Positions 8,192-16,736 of a stretch of DNA of 64,000 nt are shown in pieces. Location of the stretch: NCBI RefSeq assembly GCF_000152965.1, contig NZ_CH902583.1, positions 3,539,694 to 3,603,693 on the forward strand. Reading direction: 5' to 3'. The notes beneath the pieces were generated by a model that saw only the letters and a program-made list of their open reading frames with translations, did no database searches and was not told the DNA's origin. The stretch is from Roseobacter sp. MED193 (lineage in GTDB: Bacteria; Pseudomonadota; Alphaproteobacteria; Rhodobacterales; Rhodobacteraceae). Position numbers and translations under genes: made by a program. Positions within the stretch are counted from its first letter, which is position 1. Every line of letters begins with the position of its first letter.

Positions 8192-8968
8192 TCAGCGCCG
8201 CTGGGGGATCCGAGCCTCGAAACGCTTGAAGGCCAGACCGATTAGCCCTGCAATGACCATATAGGCCAGGGCGAGCAGGAGCAGCGGTTCATAGACGATG
8301 AAGGTATCAGACCGAACACGTGAGGAAACCGCGTATATCTCAACCACTGTAATGGTGGCCACCAGCGGAGTGGCCTTGAGCTGCAGGATGGTCTCGCCAC
8401 CCAGAGTGGGCAGGACGTTGCGGATTGCCTGGGGCAACCATATGCGGCGGAACATTGTAAAACGGGGCATGCCAAAGCTCTTGGCGGCCTCTAGTTGGCC
8501 CTTGGCCACGCCCGAAAAGGCCCCGCGCATCACCTCGCCTTCATAGCCCGCATAGGACAAGGTCAGCGCCATGACCGCATAGGGCCAGGCCTGACGCAGA
8601 TAGGGCCATAACTCGCTGGAGCGGATCCAGGGGAACTGGGGAAACAGGGAGCCAAGGCCATAATACAGTAGCCAGATTTGAAGCAGGAGTGGGGTGCCGC
8701 GAATGACGGTACAAAAGGCCCGTGCAGGCGCCGAGAGGTACCAGGGACCAATGGCCTGCGCCAGTCCAAGCGGAATGGCGAGCAAGAAGCCAAGCACCGT
8801 GGTGACCACCAGGATCCAGATCGTGGTCCACAGCCCTTCGAGGGCAAGGGGGGCATATTTGGGGATCCAGTCCCAGCGCATGGTCAGCGCGCACCAGAGG
8901 ACCAATCCGGTAAACAGCATCATGAGCACAATGCGATGGGGCTGCATCAGGGTTTTCAAACCATTCAT
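8192..8968 (-). CDS. Polar amino acid ABC transporter permease (HisM-like)
   Basis: The 258-residue inner-membrane protein has about five hydrophobic helices and the permease signature of the His/Gln/Arg family (EVMRGAFSGVAKGQLEAAKSFGM, around residues 150-172, the EAA loop that contacts the ATPase). It starts with a short cytoplasmic segment then VLMMLFTGLVLWCALTMRW. Its ATG overlaps the stop of the second permease by ATGA, so the pair is coupled. It is the last gene of a four-gene importer operon on the minus strand. The substrate is probably a basic amino acid by similarity of the binding protein, but this is inference. Confidence 0.92.
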   Translation of the reverse strand: MNGLKTLMQPHRIVLMMLFTGLVLWCALTMRWDWIPKYAPLALEGLWTTIWILVVTTVLGFLLAIPLGLAQAIGPWYLSAPARAFCTVIRGTPLLLQIWLLYYGLGSLFPQFPWIRSSELWPYLRQAWPYAVMALTLSYAGYEGEVMRGAFSGVAKGQLEAAKSFGMPRFTMFRRIWLPQAIRNVLPTLGGETILQLKATPLVATITVVEIYAVSSRVRSDTFIVYEPLLLLALAYMVIAGLIGLAFKRFEARIPQRR

Positions 8969-9717
8969 CTGCTACCCTCCTTCAGCGAGGGCTGGCCGCG
9001 GCGCGCCCATTTCTCAATCCGGGCAAAGACCGCGCCAGAGCAGAGTGTGACCATCAGATAGAGCCCACCTGCGGCAAGGAAAAAGGTGAAATAGGCGCGG
9101 GTGCTGCTGGCCGCCTGTTTGGTCTCAAGCGTCAGCTCATTAAAGCCCACCACGGCGAGCAACGCGGTGTCTTTGGTGGCAATCAGCCACAGATTGGCAA
9201 GGCCCGGTGTAGCAAAAGCCATCATTGCCGGAATGGTCACGCGGCGCATTGTCATCAGGGCGGGCATGCCATAGGCGCGGGCAGCCTCAATTTGGCCGGG
9301 GGGAACGGCCTGAATAGCGCCGCGCAGGATCTCGGTGGCATAGGCCCCCTGAACGATGCCCAGAACCCAAATCCCGGCCACAACGCCGCTGATCTCGACC
9401 CTGCCATACCCCATCGTCTGCGCCAGCTTATTGATGAGATCGGTGCCCACATAGTACAGGATCAGGATCAAAACCAGTTCGGGAACTGCCCGGATTACGG
9501 TAGTATATATGGCGAGCAGATCCCTTAGGATTGGCCCGCCATAGAGTTTTCCGTAGGCCCCGAAAAGCCCGATTATCAGCCCCATGCCAAAGGCGCCCAG
9601 CGCGATTTGAAGCGAATTCGCCAAACCGCGCAACAGGTTGCTGCCCCAGCCGGGGGCCGAGAGCGATAGCAATGCCGCGCTCTCGGCCAGACCGAGCCAT
9701 TCGAGGATCATCGTCAC
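8965..9717 (-). CDS. Polar amino acid ABC transporter permease (HisQ-like)
   Basis: This 250-residue inner-membrane permease has the same fold as its neighbour, with the EAA loop ATEILRGAIQAVPPGQIEAA near residue 130-150. LLSLSAPGWGSNLLRGLANSLQIALGAF marks the first transmembrane segment. It forms the heterodimeric pore with the downstream permease and overlaps it by 4 bp. The gene follows the binding-protein gene by 9 bp. Length and topology are normal for the HisQ/ArtQ group. Confidence 0.92.
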   Translation of the reverse strand: MTMILEWLGLAESAALLSLSAPGWGSNLLRGLANSLQIALGAFGMGLIIGLFGAYGKLYGGPILRDLLAIYTTVIRAVPELVLILILYYVGTDLINKLAQTMGYGRVEISGVVAGIWVLGIVQGAYATEILRGAIQAVPPGQIEAARAYGMPALMTMRRVTIPAMMAFATPGLANLWLIATKDTALLAVVGFNELTLETKQAASSTRAYFTFFLAAGGLYLMVTLCSGAVFARIEKWARRGQPSLKEGSR

Positions 9718-9726
9718 GACAGTGCC

Positions 9727-10491
9727 TTAGTAGATGCTGGCAGCGAAGTAGCGTGCGGTAATTTCGGCATGGGTGCCATCCGCAAGGATCTTGGCGATGC
9801 CAGTATTGATCTTGGCGGCCAAGGCCTCATCCCCCTTGCGCAGACCGGCACCAACACCACGGCCCAGAACCGCTGGATCATCGGCAACGGCGCCTTTGAT
9901 CTCGCAGCAGGCGCCGGCTTCGGTGCCGACAAAATCAGCCATGGCGATGCTGTCTGCCTGGGTGGCATCGATGCGACCAGCAAAGAGATCCTGATTGGCT
10001 TCGTCCTGGGTCTGGTAGACGCGAATTTCAGCGCCCTTGAAATACTCCTGGGCATAGGCCTGGTGAATGGTGGAGGCCTGAATGCCGATGATCTTACCGT
10101 CCAGACCTTCTGGGGTTGGGGCGATATCCATGGATTTATCGGCTACAATCACGGCTGGCGTGTTGTAGTAGGCATCCGAGAAATCGATGGTCTTCAGGCG
10201 CTCCTCGGTGATCGACATGGAGGCCATGATGGCGTCAATCTGCTGGCCGGTGAGCGAGGGGATGATCCCGTCCCAGGCCACGGGTGTCAGAACGCAGTCC
10301 AGTTCCGCGGCGGCGCAGACCGCGTCGATGACTTCGATTTCCCAACCAACCCAGGTACCGGAGGAATCCAGCGAGGCAAAGGGCGGATAGGGCTCAGCCG
10401 CGATGCCGATCTTGACTTGGTCAGCCTGGGCGGTCCCAGCGGTGAGAGTGGCGAGAGTGAGGCCCGCGGCCAGTAGTGTTTTGATTGACAT
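9727..10491 (-). CDS. Periplasmic amino acid-binding protein of the ABC importer
   Basis: The 254-residue protein begins with a clear signal peptide (MSIKTLLAAGLTLATLTAGTAQA, cleavage after AQA at about 23). The mature part opens VKIGIAAEPYPPFASLD, followed by GWEIEVIDAV, AWDGIIPSLTGQQIDAIMASMSIT and ERLKTIDFSDAYY, the standard fold of family 3 solute-binding proteins for Lys/Arg/Orn/His. A cysteine pair (AELDCVL and GACCEIKG) may form a disulfide. It captures the ligand for the two permeases. The specific ligand is not readable from sequence. Confidence 0.92.
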   Translation of the reverse strand: MSIKTLLAAGLTLATLTAGTAQADQVKIGIAAEPYPPFASLDSSGTWVGWEIEVIDAVCAAAELDCVLTPVAWDGIIPSLTGQQIDAIMASMSITEERLKTIDFSDAYYNTPAVIVADKSMDIAPTPEGLDGKIIGIQASTIHQAYAQEYFKGAEIRVYQTQDEANQDLFAGRIDATQADSIAMADFVGTEAGACCEIKGAVADDPAVLGRGVGAGLRKGDEALAAKINTGIAKILADGTHAEITARYFAASIY

Positions 10492-10530
10492 GATTTTCTT
10501 CCCTGTTGTTGTTTGGTTTTGATGAAAATG

Positions 10531-11352
10531 TCAGGAGACCGATTTGAGAAACTGCTGCAGGCGTTCCGACTTTGGATTGCCAAAGACCTCGGCAGGTGGG
10601 CCCTGCTCTTCGATCCGGCCCTGATAGAGATAGACGACATGGTCCGCGACTTCGCGGGCAAATCGCATCTCATGGGTGACCAGCAGCATGGTGCGCCCCT
10701 CAGAAGCCAGATCCCGGATCACGGTCAGAACTTCGCCCACCAATTCCGGGTCCAAGGCGCTAGTGGGTTCGTCAAAGAGCATCACGGATGGATCTACCGC
10801 CAGGGCGCGGGCGATGGCGGCACGTTGCTGTTGACCACCTGAAAGAAACGCCGGAAAGGAGTCTTCCTTATCCGCCAGCCCAACCCGTGCGAGCAGCACA
10901 CGCGCCTGAGCGATGGCCTCGGAGCGGGGGATTTTCAGCACATGCACCGGCACTTCGATGACGTTTTCCAGCAGCGTTCGATGGGTCCAAAGGTTGAAAG
11001 ACTGAAAGACCATCGCAAGGCGTGTGCGAATGCGTTCGATCTGCCGACGATTGGCCGGGGTGCCATCGGCGCGTGTCTCAACCTCTTCGCCATCAATTAT
11101 GATCTTGCCGGATGTCGGGGTTTCCAGAAAGTTGATGCACCGCAGCATCGTCGATTTGCCAGATCCACTGCCGCCAATGATTGCCACAACGTCCCCCTGA
11201 CGCGCCGTGAGCGAGACGCCCTTGAGCACCTCCAGCGTACCAAAGGATTTGTGCAGGTCTTTGATGCGAACGGCATCCTTTGCGGGCGTTGTTGTCTGGG
11301 CTGCCTCCTGGGGGAGTGCGATGTCTTGAGTGTCAGGGGCAGCGGTCGGCAT
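10531..11352 (-). CDS. Amino acid ABC transporter ATP-binding protein (HisP/GlnQ-like)
   Basis: This 273-residue ATPase has Walker A GGSGSGKST (about 58-66), a Q-loop near VFQSFNLW, the signature LSGGQQQRAAIARAL (about 168), Walker B VMLFDEPTSALD and the switch His in LLVTHEM. It starts with an N-terminal extension of about 25 residues before the core domain. It powers the importer with the permeases and is the promoter-proximal gene of the operon. The TetR gene is divergent, 90 bp away, and is the likely regulator. Confidence 0.94.
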   Translation of the reverse strand: MPTAAPDTQDIALPQEAAQTTTPAKDAVRIKDLHKSFGTLEVLKGVSLTARQGDVVAIIGGSGSGKSTMLRCINFLETPTSGKIIIDGEEVETRADGTPANRRQIERIRTRLAMVFQSFNLWTHRTLLENVIEVPVHVLKIPRSEAIAQARVLLARVGLADKEDSFPAFLSGGQQQRAAIARALAVDPSVMLFDEPTSALDPELVGEVLTVIRDLASEGRTMLLVTHEMRFAREVADHVVYLYQGRIEEQGPPAEVFGNPKSERLQQFLKSVS

Positions 11353-11397
11353 GGTTGGACGTCCTTAGGTTTTGGGGTAGTTAGGCTTAAATGAGGC

Positions 11398-11417
11398 AAT
11401 TATTCAAGTGTATAATT
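11398..11417. promoter_or_regulatory. AT-rich palindrome between ABC operon and TetR gene
   Basis: AATTAT (11398-11403) and ATAATT (11412-11417) are perfect inverted repeats separated by 8 bp, and TATAAT at 11411-11416 could be a -10 element for the TetR gene. TetR proteins commonly bind such sites in their own divergent intergenic region. Candidate operator only. Confidence 0.4.
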
Positions 11418-11442
11418 AGGTCGAGCCGCTGCGGGGAAACAG

Positions 11443-12075
11443 ATGAGTGACGAACGCCGAAAATTTACGCGCGAGAGCGCTGAGCAACGCAAGCTCGATT
11501 TGATCGAAGCGACGCTTGAGTTGGTGGCCGAAAAGGGCGTGAGGGGGGCAACTGTGCGGGGTATTGCGGATCGCGCACAGGTGACGCAGGGGCTGATACG
11601 TCACTACTTTTCATCAAAGGAAGATCTGATCACAGCGGCCTTTGAGCACCATATGACCCAGATGACCGACCTGACCTTTGCTCCGGTCACGCAGGTTCAG
11701 GGCTCCGCTCGTGAGCAGCTACGCGTTTTCGTGCGCTCTTCTTTGATGCCGCCGGTGGTGGATCCGCGATCAATCGCGCTCTGGGCGGGGTTCCTCAACA
11801 AAGTGCAGCATGACGCACAGATGAAAGATGTCCACGCCAAGACCTATGTCCATTTTCGTGACCAGCTGGAAGGGTTGATCCGGGCCGCTCTGGAAGAGGC
11901 AGATATGCCGACCGAGCCGGAGCAGCTGTACCGGTTAGCCACCGCCTGCAATGGGCTGATTGATGGCTTGTGGATGGAGGGCGGCGCCCTGCCGGAGGCC
12001 TTTGCACCCGGAGAGCTATCGCAGATCGGTCTCTATTCGGTTGGCGCCATCATCGGATTGTCCCTAGTCGACTAA
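11443..12075 (+). CDS. TetR-family transcriptional regulator (BetI-like)
   Basis: The 210-residue protein has an N-terminal TetR helix-turn-helix (RKLDLIEATLELVAEKG, then TVRGIADRAQVTQGLIRHYF, residues about 15-52), with a BetI-like all-helical ligand-binding C-terminus (LWAGFLNKV and LIDGLWMEGG). It is transcribed away from the ABC importer and probably represses the operon or itself. The inducer is unknown. Length is normal for the family. Confidence 0.9.
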   Translation: MSDERRKFTRESAEQRKLDLIEATLELVAEKGVRGATVRGIADRAQVTQGLIRHYFSSKEDLITAAFEHHMTQMTDLTFAPVTQVQGSAREQLRVFVRSSLMPPVVDPRSIALWAGFLNKVQHDAQMKDVHAKTYVHFRDQLEGLIRAALEEADMPTEPEQLYRLATACNGLIDGLWMEGGALPEAFAPGELSQIGLYSVGAIIGLSLVD

Positions 12076-12334
12076 GGTCGCTTGGGCGGGGTGCTAGGGC
12101 GCGGGGTGCTCTATTTTGGCTGGAAGGCGAAATTTTCGTCAATAGCACTTGGCAATTGTGGCAAGTCTGGCTGGCGTTTTTGTTTGCGGCAGAGGCAGTG
12201 GAATGCGCTATTGATAGATGTGATCCTTCTGGGTTCTGCAACTGCGGCAAGACTGTGGCAACAGCCGGGCAGCCGCTTTGGCCATATCCGCAACCTGTGG
12301 CTCTGCTGCACTAGTGTACTGATCTGCAAGGGTG

Positions 12335-12349
12335 TTAACGCGGTGTTAA
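12335..12349 (+). promoter_or_regulatory. CtrA-type box upstream of the LpxR-like gene
   Basis: TTAA (12335-12338), a 7-bp spacer and TTAA (12346-12349) match the CtrA consensus TTAA-N7-TTAA exactly, within a direct repeat GGTGTTAAC. It lies about 78 bp before the ATG of the LpxR-like gene. The rest of the 351-bp gap (12076-12426) has no other feature I can recognise. Confidence 0.55.
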
Positions 12350-12426
12350 CCAGATCGCCCAAGGGCCCGGACGCGCTGCTAAGCGGTGCAGCGGAGGTTC
12401 AGGCGGCCCAGAGCAGGATAGATCAG

Positions 12427-13353
12427 ATGTTTCGACAATTCGTGGCCATGGCCTTTATTTTCATGCTTCCTCTATCAGGGCTGGCTGAGGCGTCTGATCA
12501 AGAGGATGTGCGCCGCAAAATTGGCTATGGGTTGATGTTTTCTAATGACCTGTTGGGAGATGGCAAGGACCGCTGGCGGACGGGCTCGCTGACCTCATCG
12601 CGTCTCTACGGCCAGGCGCGGCAGGGACAGGCGCCAGGGGGCTTTGGGGAACTGCTGGAGCTGCGGATTCAGGGGCAAATTCTCGCACCTTCCAATCTGC
12701 GTGTTGCGGATCCAACGGATCGCCCCTGGGCCGGTGCTTTGACGGTTGAGCTAAACAGCCACATGCAGCGGGGCGCAGCCGAGATTGCATTGGGGGCTGG
12801 TCTGGCCATTTTGGGGCCACAGACCCAGTTGGACGAGATGCAGGGATGGCTGCATGATCTCGTGGGCGCGCCACAGCCCTCAACCGCTGTTTTGAACGCT
12901 CAGGTTGGCAATAGTTTTAGGCCGTTGGTCTCGGCTGAGGTCGGACGCGAATTCGCCCTATCGGGTCAGGCTGCCCTGCGCCCCTTTGTCGAAGCACGGG
13001 CCGGAGACGAGACCTACCTCCGGACCGGTGTGGATTTCACCTACGGGCAGTTGTCACAGGGGTTTTTGGTGCGCGAGAGCGTCACTGGGCAGCGTTATCG
13101 TACCATGAAGGGCGAGGCGACAGGTCTGACCCTGACTGCAGGGGCGGATATCACCTATGTGTCAAAATCGGTCTTCTTACCTGAAGCCAGCGGCTACTCC
13201 CTGGAGCATAACCGCCATAGGGCTCGTCTGGGTCTGCGCTGGCAGGGGCAACGCGCCTCAGCCTTTTATGGCCTTTCCTATCTGGGCAAGGAGTTTTCAT
13301 CCCAAAGCGAAGGCCAACTGACGGGCTCGTTGCAGGTGCAATTGAGGTTTTGA
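12427..13353 (+). CDS. Lipid A deacylase LpxR-family (DUF2219) outer membrane protein
   Basis: The 308-residue protein starts MFRQFVAMAFIFMLPLSGLAEA, a signal peptide, and the mature N-terminus IGYGLMFSNDLLGDGKDRWRTG matches the start of the LpxR family, whose active site includes the Asn-Asp pair. LpxR members are 12-stranded outer-membrane barrels that remove the 3'-acyloxyacyl chains of lipid A. A histidine in GWLHDLVGAP sits where the catalytic His is expected. Alternating-strand pattern runs to the C-terminal LQVQLRF, ending in an aromatic residue as expected of barrels. The ATG at 12427 is selected because it begins the signal peptide; the open frame extends upstream without a good site. 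A CtrA box lies upstream. Family moderately sure; activity unproven. Confidence 0.8.
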   Translation: MFRQFVAMAFIFMLPLSGLAEASDQEDVRRKIGYGLMFSNDLLGDGKDRWRTGSLTSSRLYGQARQGQAPGGFGELLELRIQGQILAPSNLRVADPTDRPWAGALTVELNSHMQRGAAEIALGAGLAILGPQTQLDEMQGWLHDLVGAPQPSTAVLNAQVGNSFRPLVSAEVGREFALSGQAALRPFVEARAGDETYLRTGVDFTYGQLSQGFLVRESVTGQRYRTMKGEATGLTLTAGADITYVSKSVFLPEASGYSLEHNRHRARLGLRWQGQRASAFYGLSYLGKEFSSQSEGQLTGSLQVQLRF

Positions 13354-13419
13354 AAACACACCCTGCGAAGGGGCCGGGGCTGGGGGTGACTTTGTTCTTT
13401 ATCTGACCAAGCGACTTTG

Positions 13420-13434
13420 TTAAGTTTTGGTTAA
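13420..13434 (+). promoter_or_regulatory. CtrA-type box upstream of the Hint gene
   Basis: TTAA (13420-13423), seven bases and TTAA (13431-13434) form a perfect TTAA-N7-TTAA, ending 29 bp before the ATG at 13464. The region is AT-rich. CtrA control is inferred. Confidence 0.6.
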
Positions 13435-13463
13435 TAAAAAAATAAGAGCAGGCACACAGGCAG

Positions 13464-14537
13464 ATGAAAACGGGCTTTCAGGGCACGTTCGTCATTTCTT
13501 GGTCGCAAACAGAAATAGACGGTCTTTGGGCCGCACCGGTCGAGTCTCTCGATGTCGGGGCCGCGTGGTCGTGGCAAGGTGAAGCAGTGCGGGTTGATGG
13601 CCCGGCTGAGCTGTTGCGTTTGGGTATGGCGAATGGAGAAACAGAATTGCGACGTCGGGCTGCGCGCTCGGTGCGCAGGTTGGTCGGAGCTGCGGTCCAA
13701 AACCGCACGGATCTGCGCAACATTGCGGTAGACGATCCGCTCTTGGACAAGAGCTTTGTTGTGACCAATGGGGTGCAGAGCTACACGGCCACATTGATCG
13801 AGGTGAGCGACAGTGCACGGCCACTTTTGATGTTCGTAAATGAAATCCCGCCCAAGGGTGCAGATTTATGGGTGGTGCATCACTCTTTGGGCAGCATTGG
13901 TTGTCCCAATGACACTATGCCGGGGCAGCCGGGTAGTGGGGTGATTTGCTTTACGCCGGGAACGCAGATTGCCACCCCCAGCGGGCCACGCCGGATTGAA
14001 GAGCTACGTGAGGGCGACCGGGTGCAGACCCGTGACAGCGGTGCACAGGAGATCCAGTGGATCGGTGCGCGGCGGATCAGTGGGGCGCGGCTCTTTGTGG
14101 TGCCAAAGTTGCGCCCAGTGCGCATTCGTGCCGGTGCTCTTGGGATTGATCGGCCGGAAAAGGAGCTGTTGGTCTCGCCAGAGCATCGTATGTTGCTGCG
14201 GGGGCGTCAGGTGCAGGCTCTCTTTAATACCGACGAGGTACTAGTGGCGGCGCGTGACCTGATCAACGGCCACACGATTACTGCGGATAATTCGGTGCGG
14301 GAGGTCACATACATACACTTGTTGCTGAGTTCGCATCAGGTGCTTTGGGCCAATGGCGTGGAAAGCGAGAGCTTTCATCCTGCCAGTGCCTCTATGTCGG
14401 CGCTGGATACACAGGATCGAATCCGCTTGGGCGGACTGTTGCCTCAGGTCGAACGCGACCCGATGAGCTATGGCGCCTATGCGCGCCGCAATCTCAGCAC
14501 CTCTGAGGCGGCGATTTTGATGCATGAGGCCGCTTGA
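13464..14537 (+). CDS. Hint (hedgehog/intein-type) domain protein
   Basis: The 357-residue protein has an N-terminal part of about 155 residues of unknown fold and a Hint domain beginning at Cys in GVICFTPGTQIATP (about 162), followed by RRIEELREGDRVQTRD, a WIGARRISG strand, VSPEHRML (the His-containing block B) and a final HLLLSSHQVLWANGVESESFHP. Hint domains form thioesters and can cleave or link chains; many roseobacters have solo Hint proteins whose function is unsettled. No secretion signal is seen. The short tail after the Hint region (about 45 residues) is charged. Positioned between the LpxR-like gene and rpsD, with a CtrA box upstream. Confidence 0.85.
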   Translation: MKTGFQGTFVISWSQTEIDGLWAAPVESLDVGAAWSWQGEAVRVDGPAELLRLGMANGETELRRRAARSVRRLVGAAVQNRTDLRNIAVDDPLLDKSFVVTNGVQSYTATLIEVSDSARPLLMFVNEIPPKGADLWVVHHSLGSIGCPNDTMPGQPGSGVICFTPGTQIATPSGPRRIEELREGDRVQTRDSGAQEIQWIGARRISGARLFVVPKLRPVRIRAGALGIDRPEKELLVSPEHRMLLRGRQVQALFNTDEVLVAARDLINGHTITADNSVREVTYIHLLLSSHQVLWANGVESESFHPASASMSALDTQDRIRLGGLLPQVERDPMSYGAYARRNLSTSEAAILMHEAA

Positions 14538-14582
14538 GATTTCCAGTCTGTCAAAAACCCCAAGAAACCAACGCAAGCCCTG

Positions 14583-14610
14583 TTGACTCTGCTTCTGTTG
14601 CGCCTATAAG
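14583..14610 (+). promoter_or_regulatory. Sigma-70-type promoter for rpsD
   Basis: TTGACT (14583-14588), a 16-bp spacer and TATAAG (14605-14610) resemble -35/-10 elements about 135 bp before the rpsD start. The remaining leader up to 14745 has no other recognised signal. Confidence 0.55.
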
Positions 14611-14745
14611 CGCCACTTCATTGGTGTTGGTGGGCCCCGCAAGGGGATTCCTGTCATAGGCGCGGATCAGATGGTCCAACCCTAAGAGGACAACGCCCTT
14701 CATAGTAGCCAACCTGGGCTATGTTCCAAACGAAGGAGAACAGCC

Positions 14746-15366
14746 GTGACCAAACGCACAGCTGCCAAGTACAAAATTGACCGCCGTATGGGCGAAAACA
14801 TCTGGGGTCGTCCTAAGTCCCCGGTAAACCGTCGTGAATATGGCCCCGGCCAGCACGGTCAGCGCCGCAAGGGCAAGCTGTCTGACTTTGGTATTCAGCT
14901 GCGCGCCAAGCAGAAGCTGAAAGGCTACTACGGCGATATCACCGAGAAGCAATTCCGCCGCATCTACGCCGAAGCTGAGCGTGTAAAAGGCGATACCGGT
15001 GAAAACCTGATTGGCCTGCTCGAGCGCCGTCTGGACGCCGTTGTTTACCGTGCAAAGTTCGTTCCTACCGTTTTTGCCGCACGTCAGTTCGTCAACCACG
15101 GCCACGTCACCGTCAACGGTAAGCGCGTCAACATCGCCTCCTACCGTGTGAAAGAGGGCGACGTAATCGCAGTACGTGACAAATCCAAGCAACTGGCCGT
15201 TCTGCTGGAAGCCGTTGCTCTGCCCGAGCGTGATGTTCCTGATTACATCGAAGCCGATCACTCCAAAATGACCGCCACATTCGTGCGCGCGCCTGGTCTG
15301 GCTGATGTGCCTTACCCAGTTGTGATGGAACCAAACCTGGTCGTCGAATTCTACGCCAAGAACTAA
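14746..15366 (+). CDS. rpsD: 30S ribosomal protein S4
   Basis: The 206-residue protein begins [22 protein letters not shown] and contains the S4 RNA-binding motif near residues 95-160 ([14 protein letters not shown] then [24 protein letters not shown]). S4 nucleates 30S assembly and binds 16S rRNA. AAGGAG precedes the GTG start codon. The C-terminal [10 protein letters not shown] is typical. The gene is isolated from other ribosomal genes and is followed by its own terminator. Confidence 0.97.
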   Translation: MTKRTAAKYKIDRRMGENIWGRPKSPVNRREYGPGQHGQRRKGKLSDFGIQLRAKQKLKGYYGDITEKQFRRIYAEAERVKGDTGENLIGLLERRLDAVVYRAKFVPTVFAARQFVNHGHVTVNGKRVNIASYRVKEGDVIAVRDKSKQLAVLLEAVALPERDVPDYIEADHSKMTATFVRAPGLADVPYPVVMEPNLVVEFYAKN

Positions 15367-15393
15367 TCCAATCACCCCTTGGGTTTTGGAGGA

Positions 15394-15425
15394 AAGGGCT
15401 GCCTTTGGGCGGCCCTTTTTGCTTT
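15394..15425 (+). terminator. Rho-independent terminator after rpsD
   Basis: AAGGGCTGCC pairs with GGCGGCCCTT (one G-U), a short loop lies between, and the sequence runs into TTTTTGCTTTT. Confidence 0.85.
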
Positions 15426-15608
15426 TGTGATCCTGTTTCCTTCGAGCGCTTTGCCAGTTTGCGGCAGATCAGGGCGCTCTCCCTATGGGGGAGGCTAAGC
15501 TTGTGATGTTCCTGAAACGAAAAAGCGGTTGTCTTTTGCGCGGACTCGTCGCTACCGTGAGGTAAAACAGCCGGGCCGCCAAAGAGCTTGGCCTAACGGG
15601 AGTGTGAA

Positions 15609-16181
15609 ATGAAACGTCTTTTGACCGGTACAATTGCGGCCATTGTTGTGACCTGCGCCACGGCGCTCAGCGCGGCCCCCTTGAAGCTGCAACCCGCCAA
15701 CCCACAGCCCTCGGGGCTGAAGCCCGGGCTGGCGGTGCGCTATGCCTATCCGGTGGATGTCAAGAATCTGGTCGAGGCCTCCTCGGCTTTGAAGATCGGC
15801 GCGGAACGGGGGCAGCCTCTGGCGGGGTTGGATTATCGCGACACCAACGAGGGCGAGAAAACCCTGACCTCGAAACGTGCTGAACATGTTGTGGCCGGGA
15901 TCAACGGCTATGTGCATTTTGCCAAGCCGGGTATTCACAATATTGATTTTCTCACCAATGACGGGCTGCGTGCCACGATTGGCGGGCAGGTGGTTGGGCG
16001 GTTTGATGGCCGTCAGGCCTGTGACACCACCATCATGAGCGAGGTCGAAGTGCCCTCAGCTGGGTGGTATAAGGTGGATATTCTCTATTTTCAGCGTCTT
16101 GGAACAGCCTGCCTGCATATGCGCATGGGGCCAGACGGAAAGCGCCCCCGTTGGATGCCAAATAAGGCCTTTGGCCACTGA
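15609..16181 (+). CDS. Secreted PA14-like domain protein
   Basis: The 190-residue protein starts with a signal peptide (MKRLLTGTIAAIVVTCATALSAA). After a short proline-rich segment there is a beta-rich region: GYVHFAKPGIHNIDFLTNDGLRATIGG, split here as FAKPGIHNIDF (about 103) and NDGLRATIGGQVV (about 117), and GWYKVDILYFQRLGTACLHM (about 150), which matches the pattern of PA14-type carbohydrate-binding domains. Two cysteines (in RQACDTT and GTACLHM) could pair. It is exported to the periplasm or outside. A GGAG-like site (CGGGAG) precedes the ATG. It stands alone, convergent with a kinase-like gene. Ligand unknown. Confidence 0.65.
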   Translation: MKRLLTGTIAAIVVTCATALSAAPLKLQPANPQPSGLKPGLAVRYAYPVDVKNLVEASSALKIGAERGQPLAGLDYRDTNEGEKTLTSKRAEHVVAGINGYVHFAKPGIHNIDFLTNDGLRATIGGQVVGRFDGRQACDTTIMSEVEVPSAGWYKVDILYFQRLGTACLHMRMGPDGKRPRWMPNKAFGH

Positions 16182-16218
16182 CCAAGCGACACCTTCCAAG
16201 TTTATTGAATTGGTCTGT

Positions 16219-16713
16219 CTATCCAGGGATATGGACCTGAATAGCAAACCCCTCTTTGGGATCTGGTGGGGCGTAGTGCCTGCAGATTTGTTCGAACTGG
16301 GCGCGACTGGGCTGAAACGGATGATCTCCGCGTGCATTGCGGTCCTGTAGGCGCCTCCAGCAGGTCTCTTCATCCACGTCAAGAAGATGCAGTAGCACCT
16401 CGACCTCCGCCTGGGCGGCGCAATCTCGCATCCAGATGCGGTGCGCGACAGTGTTTGCTGGGTAGTCCAGTACCACAGACATCCCTGCACCCAAGAGTTG
16501 CGATATGTGTGATGTCATGATCTCACGTAGTCGGGCGGAAAACTCAACATAGTGCTGTAGGGTTTGCATTTGCGTGCCGTAAAGGGCGGACAGCCAATCG
16601 TCTTCGCTGATGCAAATGGTTTGGGCAGGCTGTGACAGTTTGGCGGCGAGGGTGGATTTTCCGGCTGCAATTCTCCCGCAGATCACATGTAATTTTGGCT
16701 GTTGGGATGTCAT
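16219..16713 (-). CDS. P-loop ATPase of the small kinase / zeta-like type
   Basis: The 164-residue protein has a Walker A GRIAAGKST near the N-terminus (residues 13-21), a DDW motif (about 38), a helix-rich middle with VVLDYPANT (about 86) and an Arg-rich DEETCWRRLQDRNARG lid segment (about 115). This is the pattern of small P-loop kinases related to chloramphenicol phosphotransferase and zeta toxins. No antitoxin gene adjoins it, so a toxin role is not supported. Substrate is unknown. Confidence 0.75.
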   Translation of the reverse strand: MTSQQPKLHVICGRIAAGKSTLAAKLSQPAQTICISEDDWLSALYGTQMQTLQHYVEFSARLREIMTSHISQLLGAGMSVVLDYPANTVAHRIWMRDCAAQAEVEVLLHLLDVDEETCWRRLQDRNARGDHPFQPSRAQFEQICRHYAPPDPKEGFAIQVHIPG

Positions 16714-16736
16714 GAAACGACTGTCCTAATTTGGGG

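Noticed and set aside
16219..16713. Zeta-type toxin of a toxin-antitoxin pair
   Set aside because: The P-loop kinase has no adjacent small antitoxin gene.
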